A DNA stretch of 64,000 nt from Pedobacter frigiditerrae (lineage in GTDB: Bacteria; Bacteroidota; Bacteroidia; Sphingobacteriales; Sphingobacteriaceae): positions 1,364,001 to 1,428,000 of the forward strand of contig NZ_JAVTSS010000001.1 in NCBI RefSeq assembly GCF_032678705.1, written 5' to 3'. A program made the position numbers and the translations under genes. Numbering within the stretch: the stretch's first letter is position 1; the number at the start of each line of letters is the position of its first letter. Shown here piece after piece: positions 8,735-17,047 of the stretch. The notes under the pieces were generated by a model, which was not told the DNA's origin, did no database searches, and saw only the letters and a list, made by a program, of their open reading frames with translations.

Positions 8735-8746
8735 TTGGGGTGAGGT

Positions 8747-10480
8747 TTAAGCCTGTAAATCCTCCATAATCTTTTTAATCTTTTCTGCTAACTTCTCTTC
8801 TGTAGCTTTAAAGTCTTCAGCGCTTTCAAGCGGTGTATTTACGCTACAATAGAACTTAATTTTAGGTTCTGTACCACTTGGTCTAGCAGAAATGATGCTT
8901 CCATCAGCGGTAATGAATTGCAATACATCAGATTTTGGAAAACCTAATTCTTTACTAGAACCTGCTTTAATATCAGTTTCCTTATTTAATTCGTAATCTT
9001 TTAAGGTAACCACTTCAGAGCCACCCAGTTTTGCTGGTGGATTATTCCTAAATGTCTCCATCATCGCTTTGATTTCTTCAGCACCAGTTTTACCTTTTTT
9101 GGTAATCGAAACTAAATCTTCCTTGTACATTCCATAAGTCACGTACATGTCAATCATCGCTTGATATAAGCTACTGCCTTTATCTTTATAAAATGCAGTC
9201 ATCTCGGCAATAAATGCACAAGAAATTACCGCATCTTTATCTCTTACTAAATCGCCAATTAAATAGCCATAACTTTCTTCACCACCTGCGATGAAAGTCT
9301 TTTTGCCTTGTTGTTGGGTCATTACCTGACCAATCCACTTAAATCCTGTTAAGGTGTTAAAATACTCAACGCCTTTAGCATCGCAGATAGCTTTAATTAA
9401 ACTGGTTGTTACAATAGTAGAAACCACATATTCATTGCCTGTTAATTTTCCTTTTTCTTCCCAAGCGGTTAGTAGATAGTTAATTAATAAACTACCAGTC
9501 TGATTTCCATTTAATAAAACGAATTCTCCGTCATTATTCTTAACGGCAATACCAACACGGTCGGCGTCTGGGTCTGTAGCTAAAACTAAATCAGCATCAA
9601 GTTCTTCAGCTTTTTTAATGGCTAAACTTAAAGCATCTTTTTCTTCAGGATTAGGATAAACAACGGTTGGGAAATTCCCATCTGGTTTGCTTTGTTCTTC
9701 AACTATGTTAACATTTGTAAAACCAAATTGAGCTAAAGCCTGTGGTACCAAAGTAATTCCAGTTCCGTGAATAGGAGAGTAAACAATTTTTAAATCGTGT
9801 TCACGAGCAATAGCATCTGGCGAAACCGAAAGTGCTGTAATCTTATCTAAATAACTTTTGTCGATTGCTTCTGCAATTAATTCAATGTTACTTTCAACTC
9901 GGTCAAATTTAACCTCATCAATACTTTTAATTGCAGCCACTTCATCCATTACCATTTTGTCATCTGGAGAAGTAAACTGGCCACCATCATTGCCGTAAGC
10001 TTTGTAACCGTTATATTCTTTAGGATTGTGAGAAGCAGTTAACATCACACCACTTTTGCAGCCTAATTCGCGTATAGCAAAAGAAAGTTCTGGAGTTGGG
10101 CGTAAAGCCGAGAAGAAGTAAACTTTAATGCCATTTGCCGAAAAAACGTCGGCAGTTATCTTTGCAAAATAATCAGAATTGTTTCTGCTGTCGTGTGCAA
10201 TGGCTACACTGATTTTCTCTCCTAGATATTTCTTGTTCAAGTAGTTAGCCAAACCTTGTGTAGCAGTTCCAATGGTATATTTGTTAATGCGGTTAGAGCC
10301 AGCCCCCATGATTCCACGCAAACCACCAGTTCCAAACTCTAAACTTCTATAAAATGAATCTGTTAATTCTGTGGTCGAATTATTGTCTAATAAGGCCTGA
10401 ATTGAATTTTTTGTTTCTTGGTCATAATTGCCATTAAGCCATTCGTTAATGGTTGCTAGGGTGCTTTCTTCTAATTGCAT
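8747..10480 (-). CDS. Phosphoglucomutase/phosphomannomutase (alpha-D-phosphohexomutase)
   Basis: This 577-residue cytoplasmic enzyme interconverts hexose 1- and 6-phosphates, feeding glycogen, nucleotide-sugar and envelope synthesis. All family motifs are present: the phosphoserine loop LTASHNPKEYNGYK with Ser150, the metal loop ATDPDADRVG, the sugar-specificity loop GGEESYGYL, and the phosphate-binding loop ARPSGTEPKIKFY near the C-terminus. The N-terminal FGTGGLRGIMG is typical of the long PgcA-type form. It is transcribed alone, with a terminator downstream and a 177-bp gap before the divergent aspartate kinase gene. Glucose versus mannose preference cannot be read from sequence alone. Confidence 0.95.
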   Translation of the reverse strand: MQLEESTLATINEWLNGNYDQETKNSIQALLDNNSTTELTDSFYRSLEFGTGGLRGIMGAGSNRINKYTIGTATQGLANYLNKKYLGEKISVAIAHDSRNNSDYFAKITADVFSANGIKVYFFSALRPTPELSFAIRELGCKSGVMLTASHNPKEYNGYKAYGNDGGQFTSPDDKMVMDEVAAIKSIDEVKFDRVESNIELIAEAIDKSYLDKITALSVSPDAIAREHDLKIVYSPIHGTGITLVPQALAQFGFTNVNIVEEQSKPDGNFPTVVYPNPEEKDALSLAIKKAEELDADLVLATDPDADRVGIAVKNNDGEFVLLNGNQTGSLLINYLLTAWEEKGKLTGNEYVVSTIVTTSLIKAICDAKGVEYFNTLTGFKWIGQVMTQQQGKKTFIAGGEESYGYLIGDLVRDKDAVISCAFIAEMTAFYKDKGSSLYQAMIDMYVTYGMYKEDLVSITKKGKTGAEEIKAMMETFRNNPPAKLGGSEVVTLKDYELNKETDIKAGSSKELGFPKSDVLQFITADGSIISARPSGTEPKIKFYCSVNTPLESAEDFKATEEKLAEKIKKIMEDLQA

Positions 10481-10657
10481 TTTTTAAATTGATTGATGTT
10501 GTAATTAATAATACAAAACAGAATTAAAATTGTTCAGGTCTATTTACGAGAACGTTATCAGAATTTTATTTTGTCATTTTGGCGAAAATTAGCCCTCTTT
10601 TCCTTATTTTCACGCCCCGATACAATAATAAGAAAAATACGCATTCTAAAATTAAAA

Positions 10658-11971
10658 ATGAAGATATTAAAATTTGGTGGAACGTCTGTAGGTAGCCCTG
10701 AGCGAATGACAAAACTGTTGGATATCATTAATCCAGCTGAAGAACAAATAGTTGTATTATCAGCGGTGTCTGGTACAACAAACAGTTTAGTGGAAATTTC
10801 TTCTAAATTAATTAAGGAAGAAAAGGATGAGGCTATCAAATTAATAAAGGCGTTAAACCAAAAATATAATGAGTTTGTGATCGAGCTTTTGCCAGCAGGC
10901 GATTTTAGAGAACAAGGTCAGGAAATAGTAGATTATCATTTTAATTTTCTAGCATCATTAGCTAACGATTTATTTACCAATATAGAAGATAAAGTTGTTT
11001 TAGCACAGGGTGAGTTATTATCAACTACGTTATATCATATTTATTTAAAGTCGATAGGAGTGCCGTCTGTGCTCTTACCAGCTTTAGATTTTATGAAAAT
11101 TGATGAAGATAATGAGCCAGATATTCCTTTTACAACAGAACATTTAACTCCATTGTTGGAAAAATATAAAGGAAATAACTTGTTTATTACACAAGGATTT
11201 ATTTGTAGAAATAGCTTTGGTGAGGTAGATAATTTACGCAGAGGCGGAAGTGACTATACTGCATCGTTATTAGGCGCTGCAATTTTAGCAGAAGAAGTTC
11301 AAATCTGGACTGACATTGATGGGATGCACAATAACGACCCTAGAATTGTAAAAGGAACTAAGCCAATTTCTCATTTATCTTTTGATGAAGCAGCTGAGTT
11401 GGCTTATTTTGGTGCAAAAATCTTGCATCCACAATCTGTTTTTCCAGCACAGAAATATAAGATCCCAGTTCGTTTGTTAAATACCATGGAGCCAAAAGCT
11501 TTGGGTACTGTAATTAGTACGGAGAGTGAAAAAGGTAAGATTAAATCTATTGCTGCTAAGGATGGCATTACTGCTATTAAAATCCAATCGAGCAGAATGC
11601 TTTTGGCTTATGGTTTCTTAAGAAGGATTTTCGAGATTTTTGAGCGATATAAAACACCAATCGATATGATTACCACATCTGAGGTTGCCGTTTCCTTAAC
11701 TATCGATTTTACAGATAACCTGGATGAAATTGTAAAAGAATTAAATTCATTTGGTAGTGTTGAAATTGATAAAGATCAATCAATTATTTGTGTTGTAGGT
11801 GACTTTGGAGCAGAAAAACATGGTTATGCAGCTAAAGTTTTAGATTCAATTAAACATATTCCAGTTAGGATGATTTCTTATGGAGGTAGTGCTTATAACA
11901 TTTCACTTTTAGTAGGAACAGAAAACAAGGTTGAAGCTTTAAGAAGCTTACACGATAGGATTTTTGAATAA
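10658..11971 (+). CDS. lysC: Aspartate kinase (monofunctional)
   Basis: This enzyme phosphorylates L-aspartate, the first step to lysine, threonine and methionine. The start at MKILKFGGTSVGSPERM is the family start; the frame stays open upstream to 10571, but those 29 codons do not resemble the family. The protein is 437 residues. The N-terminal kinase domain has KFGGTSVGS, FICRNSFGEVDNLRRGGSDYTAS and WTDIDGMHNNDPR. The C-terminal third contains ACT domains (KSIAAKDGITAIKIQSSRM and onwards), so feedback control by lysine or threonine is expected. Diaminopimelate decarboxylase follows in the same direction after a 182-bp stretch holding a small ORF on the other strand. The homoserine dehydrogenase at 51 kb is separate, so this is not the fused ThrA type. 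Confidence 0.95.
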   Translation: MKILKFGGTSVGSPERMTKLLDIINPAEEQIVVLSAVSGTTNSLVEISSKLIKEEKDEAIKLIKALNQKYNEFVIELLPAGDFREQGQEIVDYHFNFLASLANDLFTNIEDKVVLAQGELLSTTLYHIYLKSIGVPSVLLPALDFMKIDEDNEPDIPFTTEHLTPLLEKYKGNNLFITQGFICRNSFGEVDNLRRGGSDYTASLLGAAILAEEVQIWTDIDGMHNNDPRIVKGTKPISHLSFDEAAELAYFGAKILHPQSVFPAQKYKIPVRLLNTMEPKALGTVISTESEKGKIKSIAAKDGITAIKIQSSRMLLAYGFLRRIFEIFERYKTPIDMITTSEVAVSLTIDFTDNLDEIVKELNSFGSVEIDKDQSIICVVGDFGAEKHGYAAKVLDSIKHIPVRMISYGGSAYNISLLVGTENKVEALRSLHDRIFE

Positions 11972-12148
11972 TTAAAATCGCTTTCTAAGATATACGTAGG
12001 CTAGGATAAATAACAGTAGGAGTACAAACGAAAGTCGAATTCTTCTTTCAAATTCTTTTCTGGTAATGTTACCTCTTCTATAATCGAAATAATTACCGGC
12101 ATACATTATTGCCAAAAAGACCAAGAATAATATTAATAGAAATTTCAA
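11972..12148 (-). CDS. Small two-helix membrane protein between lysC and lysA (TTG start)
   Basis: An open frame of 58 codons on the minus strand fills the lysC-lysA gap exactly: its TAA touches the lysC stop, and its start lies 5 bp from the lysA start. The product has two hydrophobic segments, LKFLLILFLVFLAIMYAG at the N-terminus and LSFVLLLLFILAYVYL near the end. They are joined by a charged loop NYFDYRRGNITRKEFERRIR, and the tail is RKRF. The first codon would be TTG; the only ATG is at codon 15, which would give 44 residues and lose most of helix one. The hydrophobic-basic-hydrophobic pattern argues for a real protein rather than a chance frame. No function is assigned. Confidence 0.55.
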   Translation of the reverse strand: MKFLLILFLVFLAIMYAGNYFDYRRGNITRKEFERRIRLSFVLLLLFILAYVYLRKRF

Positions 12149-12153
12149 AGATT

Positions 12154-13323
12154 ATGTTTTCCGATAAAGATATAGCACATTTCTCGAATTTAGAAACTCC
12201 ATTTTACTATTACGATTTAAATTTGCTTGAACGTACGTTAAAAGCTTGTGAAGAAGCTTCAAGCGTTTACAAGTTTCATGTTCACTATGCAATGAAGGCA
12301 AACTTTAATCCGCTGGTTTTAAAGGCAATTGAAAAGATTGGTTTTGGTGCGGACTGTGTGAGTGGAGGTGAAGTTAAAAAAGCTATTGAAGTTGGTTTTT
12401 CTAAAGATAAAATTGTTTTTGCTGGTGTAGGAAAATCCGACAAAGAGATTAATGATGCCTTGGATAATGATATTTTCTGTTTCAATGTAGAATCTGTTCA
12501 AGAATTGCAGGTAATTAATGAACTTGCTGAAGCAAAACAAAAAGTTGCTAAAGTAGCCATTCGTATCAACCCAAATGTTGATGCACATACTCATGCGAAC
12601 ATCACCACTGGTTTAGATGAAAATAAATTCGGCGTAAATTCATGGGATATGCCTGCTTGTGCTGCTATTTTAAATATTTCTCCAAATCTAGAATTTGTTG
12701 GCATTCACTTTCATATCGGTTCTCAAATTACCAATATGGATGTTTATAAAAACCTTTGCATCCGTGTTAACGAATTTGCTACTTGGTTTGAAGACCACGG
12801 ATTTAAAGTAACCATTTTAAATGTTGGTGGTGGATTAGGAATTGATTATCACAATCCAGAGCAGCAAATACCAGATTTTAAATCATATTTTAAAATATTC
12901 TCAGATTTCTTGGAAGTAAAGCCTTATCAGGAAGTTCACTTTGAATTAGGTAGGGCCTTGGTTGGACAAAGCTCTTCTTTAATCAGTAAAGTACTGTACG
13001 TGAAAAATGGCAAGAAGAAAAACTTCATCATTTTAGATGCAGGAATGACCGAATTGATGCGTCCAGCGTTATATCAAGCTTATCATAAAATAGAGAATAT
13101 CAGTCAACTCCAAACTCCAAACTCCAAACTCTCAACTAAATACGATGTTGTAGGACCAATTTGTGAAAGCACAGATTGTTTTGGTAAGGAAGTTGAATTG
13201 CCAGAAACTTTTAGAAACGATTTAATTGCCATTAGAAGTACGGGCGCTTATGGCGAGGTAATGGCTTCTCATTACAATTTGAGAGAAAATGTTCACATTG
13301 TTTCTAGTGAGGAAATAATATAA
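12154..13323 (+). CDS. lysA: Diaminopimelate decarboxylase
   Basis: This PLP enzyme makes L-lysine from meso-diaminopimelate. The start at MFSDKDIAHFSNLETPFYYYD (389 residues) fits the family; 15 extra codons upstream are unlikely. It has the fold-III PLP lysine in HYAMKANFNP, the HFHIGSQI loop, NVGGGLGIDY, and the substrate/PLP segments FELGRALVGQ, DAGMTELMRPALY and GPICESTDCFGK. An unusual insertion, ISQLQTPNSKLSTK, sits between AYHKIEN and YDVVGPICES and is encoded by a 7-bp tandem repeat (see 13105-13137). It is probably expressed with lysC, with a small opposite-strand ORF between them. Confidence 0.93.
   Translation: MFSDKDIAHFSNLETPFYYYDLNLLERTLKACEEASSVYKFHVHYAMKANFNPLVLKAIEKIGFGADCVSGGEVKKAIEVGFSKDKIVFAGVGKSDKEINDALDNDIFCFNVESVQELQVINELAEAKQKVAKVAIRINPNVDAHTHANITTGLDENKFGVNSWDMPACAAILNISPNLEFVGIHFHIGSQITNMDVYKNLCIRVNEFATWFEDHGFKVTILNVGGGLGIDYHNPEQQIPDFKSYFKIFSDFLEVKPYQEVHFELGRALVGQSSSLISKVLYVKNGKKKNFIILDAGMTELMRPALYQAYHKIENISQLQTPNSKLSTKYDVVGPICESTDCFGKEVELPETFRNDLIAIRSTGAYGEVMASHYNLRENVHIVSSEEII
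13105..13137 (+). repeat. 7-bp tandem repeat inside lysA
   Basis: Three consecutive CCAAACT units plus a degenerate flanking unit at each end. Three units equal 21 bp, so the frame is kept, but gain or loss of one unit would shift it. A similar AACTCCCAACTCC tract occurs in non-coding DNA near 18904-18930. Confidence 0.8.
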
Positions 13324-13328
13324 TATTT

Positions 13329-13398
13329 GTCATCCAGAGCGCAGCGAAGGATCTAAGAGGGTAATTCTACTTTTAGATTCCTCGTTCCGCGGAATGAC
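13329..13398. repeat. GTCAT...ATGAC inverted repeat
   Basis: Ends GTCATCC (13329) and GGAATGAC (13398), with inner words AGCGCAGCGAAGGATCT and AGATTCCTCGTTCCGC. It fills the gap between convergent lysA and the small membrane gene, where it may also act as a bidirectional terminator. Confidence 0.75.
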
Positions 13399-13424
13399 AA
13401 AAGAGCTCGATGACAAACATCTAT

Positions 13425-13637
13425 TTATTTCTTCCTCGAGCCAACAAATACAATCACACCAGCAATTAATACAATTCCACCAACATAAGGTGGCCAATTA
13501 ACCGATTTCTCTCTATCAGCAGAAACTTGAATTGGGCCTGCATCAATTACTTTTTCTTTTTTGGTGTAGGTAAATCCTGTCCATACTAATAATACAATTC
13601 CTAGCACAATTAATATTATTCCTAATGTTCTTCCCAT
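13425..13637 (-). CDS. Small two-TM membrane protein, unknown function
   Basis: A 70-residue protein with two predicted membrane helices, ILIVLGIVLLVWTGFTY at the N-terminus and YVGGIVLIAGVIVFVGS near the C-terminus. The loop between them is TKKEKVIDAGPIQVSADREKSVNWPP and the tail is SRKK. Short proteins of this layout are common in Bacteroidota and related to stress-associated small membrane proteins, but I do not recognise a named family with certainty. It is transcribed alone, 52 bp from the lipoprotein gene that lies upstream of it on the same strand. Confidence 0.75.
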   Translation of the reverse strand: MGRTLGIILIVLGIVLLVWTGFTYTKKEKVIDAGPIQVSADREKSVNWPPYVGGIVLIAGVIVFVGSRKK

Positions 13638-13689
13638 GATTTTAGCTTTAGGATAAGAACATTTAATAATAATAAATGTTTGATTTTAG

Positions 13690-14472
13690 CTAAAAAGAAA
13701 ACCCAAGGCTTAGCTTGCTCGAAGCACCTTTATTTACACCAGAATTTATGATACCGTATAATTTATTTAATTTGAAATAGAAGGCAAAGTCAAATGCCCC
13801 ACCTTTTAAGCTTTCATTATACTGATTTCTTAAACTGTTATTTAAACCTGGAGTTACACCATAAAATAGTCTAAAAGCATAATGATGATTAAAATTCTTC
13901 TTAGGATGCCAAATAATTTCACTTGCCATTCCCGTGGTAAATAGTGTTGTTTTTGTAGAACTAATTATATTTGGATTATTTAGGTTTTTCATTTGTTTCC
14001 TAAAATCTGCATAACCTCCACTTTCGAATGTCAAAGCGTTTTCCCAGCTAATAATTCTAAATTCTGCGTTACCAGCATTGTCATAATAGCCAATTGAAGT
14101 TCTTAATCCACCGCCAAAGATTCCCTTTCCATCAAATTCTGGTATATTATTATCTTTATTGTACTCACTGTCATAATTTGTTTCGCCAGCAAAGCCAAAA
14201 ACACCATAAGCAATATTCAAGTTTTTAGTAGTATGAGCTCTACTATAATTTAACACTCCCATTGTCAAATCGCCGGTACCATAAGGTAAACTTAATCCCG
14301 CAAGGCCTGCACTTATATAGTTTTTAACTTTAATGGAATCAGAGCCCATTGGTTTTGGTAAATAGGAAACATCGTTACCTGCAATAGCTGGTACAAAATA
14401 GGAGGGGGTACTGCAAGAACTAATGAATAAAACAGTTAATACAAGAAGAGAGGGCAGCGTTAAATTTTTCAT
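13690..14472 (-). CDS. Putative outer-membrane lipoprotein, unknown function
   Basis: 260 residues with lipobox ISSC around residue 20, then a glycine/aromatic-rich body of alternating polar and hydrophobic strands that ends SLGFSF, an aromatic end as found in outer-membrane beta-barrels. No known domain was recognised. Its start overlaps the stop of the DUF1801-like gene by 4 bp, so it is the last gene of a three-gene operon (START-like, DUF1801-like, this). The operon partners do not suggest a function. Confidence 0.75.
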   Translation of the reverse strand: MKNLTLPSLLVLTVLFISSCSTPSYFVPAIAGNDVSYLPKPMGSDSIKVKNYISAGLAGLSLPYGTGDLTMGVLNYSRAHTTKNLNIAYGVFGFAGETNYDSEYNKDNNIPEFDGKGIFGGGLRTSIGYYDNAGNAEFRIISWENALTFESGGYADFRKQMKNLNNPNIISSTKTTLFTTGMASEIIWHPKKNFNHHYAFRLFYGVTPGLNNSLRNQYNESLKGGAFDFAFYFKLNKLYGIINSGVNKGASSKLSLGFSF

Positions 14473-14834
14473 TTAGCGTTAATTTTGTTGTCGTAAATAT
14501 AAATAGCTTGTGTTAAGATACTATTAATCTTTTCAATTGGTAAATCTTCTTCAATGTCAATCAAAAGGATTTTCATTCTAGCACGTTTTTCTACCAATAA
14601 ATCTGGATGGTCAATTAAATTTCCATCAACAAATCCAATGTAAGGTTTTTTGAATTTTTTATGTATCCATAAATAACAAAGCATTTTACCCTTAAAATAA
14701 AAAAATGGAAGTTTATACTTCCATTCAGGGGTAATTTCATTAGTGTGTGATAAAATAATATCTCTTAATGCCAACAAACAGCCTCTAGTAGGCTCTTCTC
14801 GTTTTAAGTAGAAATTATCTAAATCGCTTAACAT
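14469..14834 (-). CDS. DUF1801-like (YdhG-type) protein
   Basis: A 121-residue cytoplasmic protein with the pattern of DUF1801: an N-terminal helix (FYLKREEPTRGCLLALRDIIL), then EWKYKLPFFYFKGKMLCYLW and KKPYIGFVDG. The fold is related to proteins sometimes called iron-chaperone-like, but the function is unsettled. Its start codon shares one base with the stop of the upstream START-like gene and its stop overlaps the next gene by 4 bp, so translation is probably coupled. Confidence 0.8.
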   Translation of the reverse strand: MLSDLDNFYLKREEPTRGCLLALRDIILSHTNEITPEWKYKLPFFYFKGKMLCYLWIHKKFKKPYIGFVDGNLIDHPDLLVEKRARMKILLIDIEEDLPIEKINSILTQAIYIYDNKINAK

Positions 14835-15220
14835 TAATATTCTATTTCGAAGAAATCAGCTAATCCACCTAAAAAATATTCTTCAATTCCAGCAGTGAAA
14901 TCATCATAATCTTCATCAGGAATGTTAGTTTGAACAAATTCTAATGATGTTCCTTTTTTATCTTCGTGAAGTTTAATAGTTACAATAGATGGTTCACCTT
15001 CGTCACCAAAATACCATTGTTGTACAATTTTCTTATTAGGTTCAAACTCGATGTTTTTACCTACGATATCGCCTTCCCAAAAAGAGAATTCGGTGCCAGC
15101 TTCTTCTGTAAATTCTACTTCAGCGCCTGTCCATAATTGAATGCTTTGAGGTTTAGTTAAGGCTAAATAAACTTCTTCTGGTGGTGCTGGTAGAGGTATA
15201 TATTTTTTGTAATTCTTCAT
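14834..15220 (-). CDS. SRPBCC/AHSA1 (START-like) domain protein
   Basis: A 128-residue single-domain protein of the Aha1 C-terminal/START-like superfamily. Visible signatures are the opening strand YIPLPAPPEEVYLALTKPQSIQLW, the central GTEFSFWEGDIVGKNIEFEPNKKIVQQW, and the C-terminal helix with the acidic run DEDYDDFTAGIEEYFLGGL. Members bind hydrophobic ligands or modulate partners; no substrate can be named here. It is the first gene of the three-gene operon with the DUF1801-like protein and a lipoprotein. Confidence 0.85.
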   Translation of the reverse strand: MKNYKKYIPLPAPPEEVYLALTKPQSIQLWTGAEVEFTEEAGTEFSFWEGDIVGKNIEFEPNKKIVQQWYFGDEGEPSIVTIKLHEDKKGTSLEFVQTNIPDEDYDDFTAGIEEYFLGGLADFFEIEY

Positions 15221-15366
15221 TTTGATATATTTTCTTTTTTCTTTATTAGGATGAATAGGATTTAGAGATGCTAAGATAATAGCTTAATATGTTATCTGTG
15301 CTAAAACCAAATGCTTTAAAATTTTCTAATCCTATAATCTATTAATCCTAAAAATCCTACTCAAGA

Positions 15367-16557
15367 CTACTTAAACGCATTTAATCCTGTTACGTCCATT
15401 CCTGTAATTAATAAATGAACATCATGTGTTCCTTCATAGGTTACAACAGATTCTAAGTTCATCATGTGGCGCATGATAGAGTATTCTCCAGTAATTCCCA
15501 TTCCACCTAACATTTGGCGAGCATTTCTGGCTATGTCTAAAGCAATTTCTACACTGTTACGTTTTGCCATAGATATTTGTTCCGCTGTTGCTCTGTTCTC
15601 GCTTTTAAGTGTGCCTAAACGCCAAACCAATAACTGACCTTTAGTAATCTCTGTAATCATTTCGGCTAATTTCTTTTGTTGTAATTGAAATCCGCCTATT
15701 GGTTTACCAAATTGAACACGTTCTTTTGAATATCGAAGTGCGGTATCATAACAATCCATCGCAGCGCCTAAAGCTCCCCAAGCAATGCCATAACGAGCTT
15801 GGTTTAAACAGCCTAATGGTCCTTTTAAACCTTTAATGTCAGGGAAGATATTTTCTTTAGGAACTTTTACATTGTCGAAAACTAATTCGCCAGTGGCTGA
15901 AGCTCTCAAACTCCATTTGCCATGTGTTTCTGGAGTTGTAAAGCCTTCCATACCACGTTCAACTACCATTCCTCTAATTTTTCCTTCTTCATCTTTTGCC
16001 CAAACTACAGCAATATCAGCAAAAGGAGCATTAGAAATCCACATCTTAGCACCATTTAATAGATAGTGGTCGCCTTTATCTTTAATATTGGTAACCATAC
16101 CGCCTGGGTTAGAACCATGGTCTGGTTCTGTTAAGCCGAAACAACCCATTAATTCGCCTGTGGCTAATTTTGGTAGATATTTTTTGCGTTGCTCTTCTGT
16201 TCCATAAGCGTAAATTGGGTACATTACTAACGATCCCTGAACGGAGGCGGTAGAACGAATTCCAGAATCGCCACGTTCAATTTCTTGCATGATAATTCCG
16301 TATGCCGTATAATCTAAACCAGCGCCACCATATTCTACAGGTATAGTTGGGCCAAATGCACCAATTTCTCCTAAACCTTTAATTAAATGTTTTGGAAACT
16401 CTGCTCTTTGTGCATAATCTTCAATTATTGGGCTAACTTCTTTTTTTACCCAATCTCTTACAGTTGAGCGAATTAATAAGTGCTCTTCGGATAAAAGTTC
16501 ATCTAACTGATAATAATCTGGTGCTTCGTAAAGGTCTTTCTTGGCTGATTTGTTCAT
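15367..16557 (-). CDS. Acyl-CoA dehydrogenase, glutaryl-CoA dehydrogenase type
   Basis: A 396-residue flavoenzyme. The N-terminal helical domain contains GIRSTASVQGSLVMYPIYAYG, close to the Arg/Ser loop characteristic of glutaryl-CoA dehydrogenases. It is followed by CFGLTEPDHGSNPGGM and KMWISNAPFADIAVVWAK, which form the FAD/substrate beta domain. The C-terminal helical domain ends with LESVVTYEGTHDVHLLITG, in which the Glu is the expected catalytic base. Glutaryl-CoA dehydrogenase works in lysine and tryptophan breakdown, converting glutaryl-CoA to crotonyl-CoA. No neighbouring gene confirms that pathway, so the exact substrate is a sequence-based inference. Confidence 0.9.
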   Translation of the reverse strand: MNKSAKKDLYEAPDYYQLDELLSEEHLLIRSTVRDWVKKEVSPIIEDYAQRAEFPKHLIKGLGEIGAFGPTIPVEYGGAGLDYTAYGIIMQEIERGDSGIRSTASVQGSLVMYPIYAYGTEEQRKKYLPKLATGELMGCFGLTEPDHGSNPGGMVTNIKDKGDHYLLNGAKMWISNAPFADIAVVWAKDEEGKIRGMVVERGMEGFTTPETHGKWSLRASATGELVFDNVKVPKENIFPDIKGLKGPLGCLNQARYGIAWGALGAAMDCYDTALRYSKERVQFGKPIGGFQLQQKKLAEMITEITKGQLLVWRLGTLKSENRATAEQISMAKRNSVEIALDIARNARQMLGGMGITGEYSIMRHMMNLESVVTYEGTHDVHLLITGMDVTGLNAFK

Positions 16558-16683
16558 CTTTTACAGTATATTTGGATTGATAATCTGGTAAAATCAAAGG
16601 TAATAATTTAGTGTAATGACTGGTAAAAACCACATAAAAATTTAATTTTGCCCTTAAATCTTGCTTTAAATAATTTAAACCTA

Positions 16684-17046
16684 ATGTTTGTACAGACTAT
16701 TGCTTTAAAAGACGTAAAATTTTATGCTTATCATGGGTTTTATCCTGAAGAACAGCTTACCGGAAATCATTTTTTGGTAGATGCTGAGGTAACTTTTACG
16801 CCATCAGGGGATACAGAAGATTTGCAACATACCGTTAATTATGAGGTGATAAATAGCATCATTACCAAGGCAATGCAAGAAACTCAAAAGCTACTAGAAA
16901 CGGTTGTTAGAAATATTATAGATGAGTTGTTGTCTAATTACTCATTTTTGTCAACCATAGTAGTTGGAATTAGAAAAATACATCCAATGATGCCTGGGGA
17001 AATTGGGCATTCATTTGTACAATTAAGTTATACTTCTTCGAAATAA
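16684..17046 (+). CDS. folB: Dihydroneopterin aldolase
   Basis: A folate pathway enzyme that cleaves 7,8-dihydroneopterin. The start at MFVQTIALKDVKFYAYHGFY gives 120 residues, the usual length; an upstream ATG at 16648 would add 12 non-conserved residues. Motifs seen: KDVKFYAYHGFYPEEQ, TVNYEVINSIITKAM with the conserved Tyr, and LETVVRNIIDELL. The usual second catalytic Lys probably lies in VVGIRKIHPMMPGEIGH. A GlcD-type oxidase gene follows after one base. Confidence 0.92.
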   Translation: MFVQTIALKDVKFYAYHGFYPEEQLTGNHFLVDAEVTFTPSGDTEDLQHTVNYEVINSIITKAMQETQKLLETVVRNIIDELLSNYSFLSTIVVGIRKIHPMMPGEIGHSFVQLSYTSSK

Positions 17047-17047
17047 A

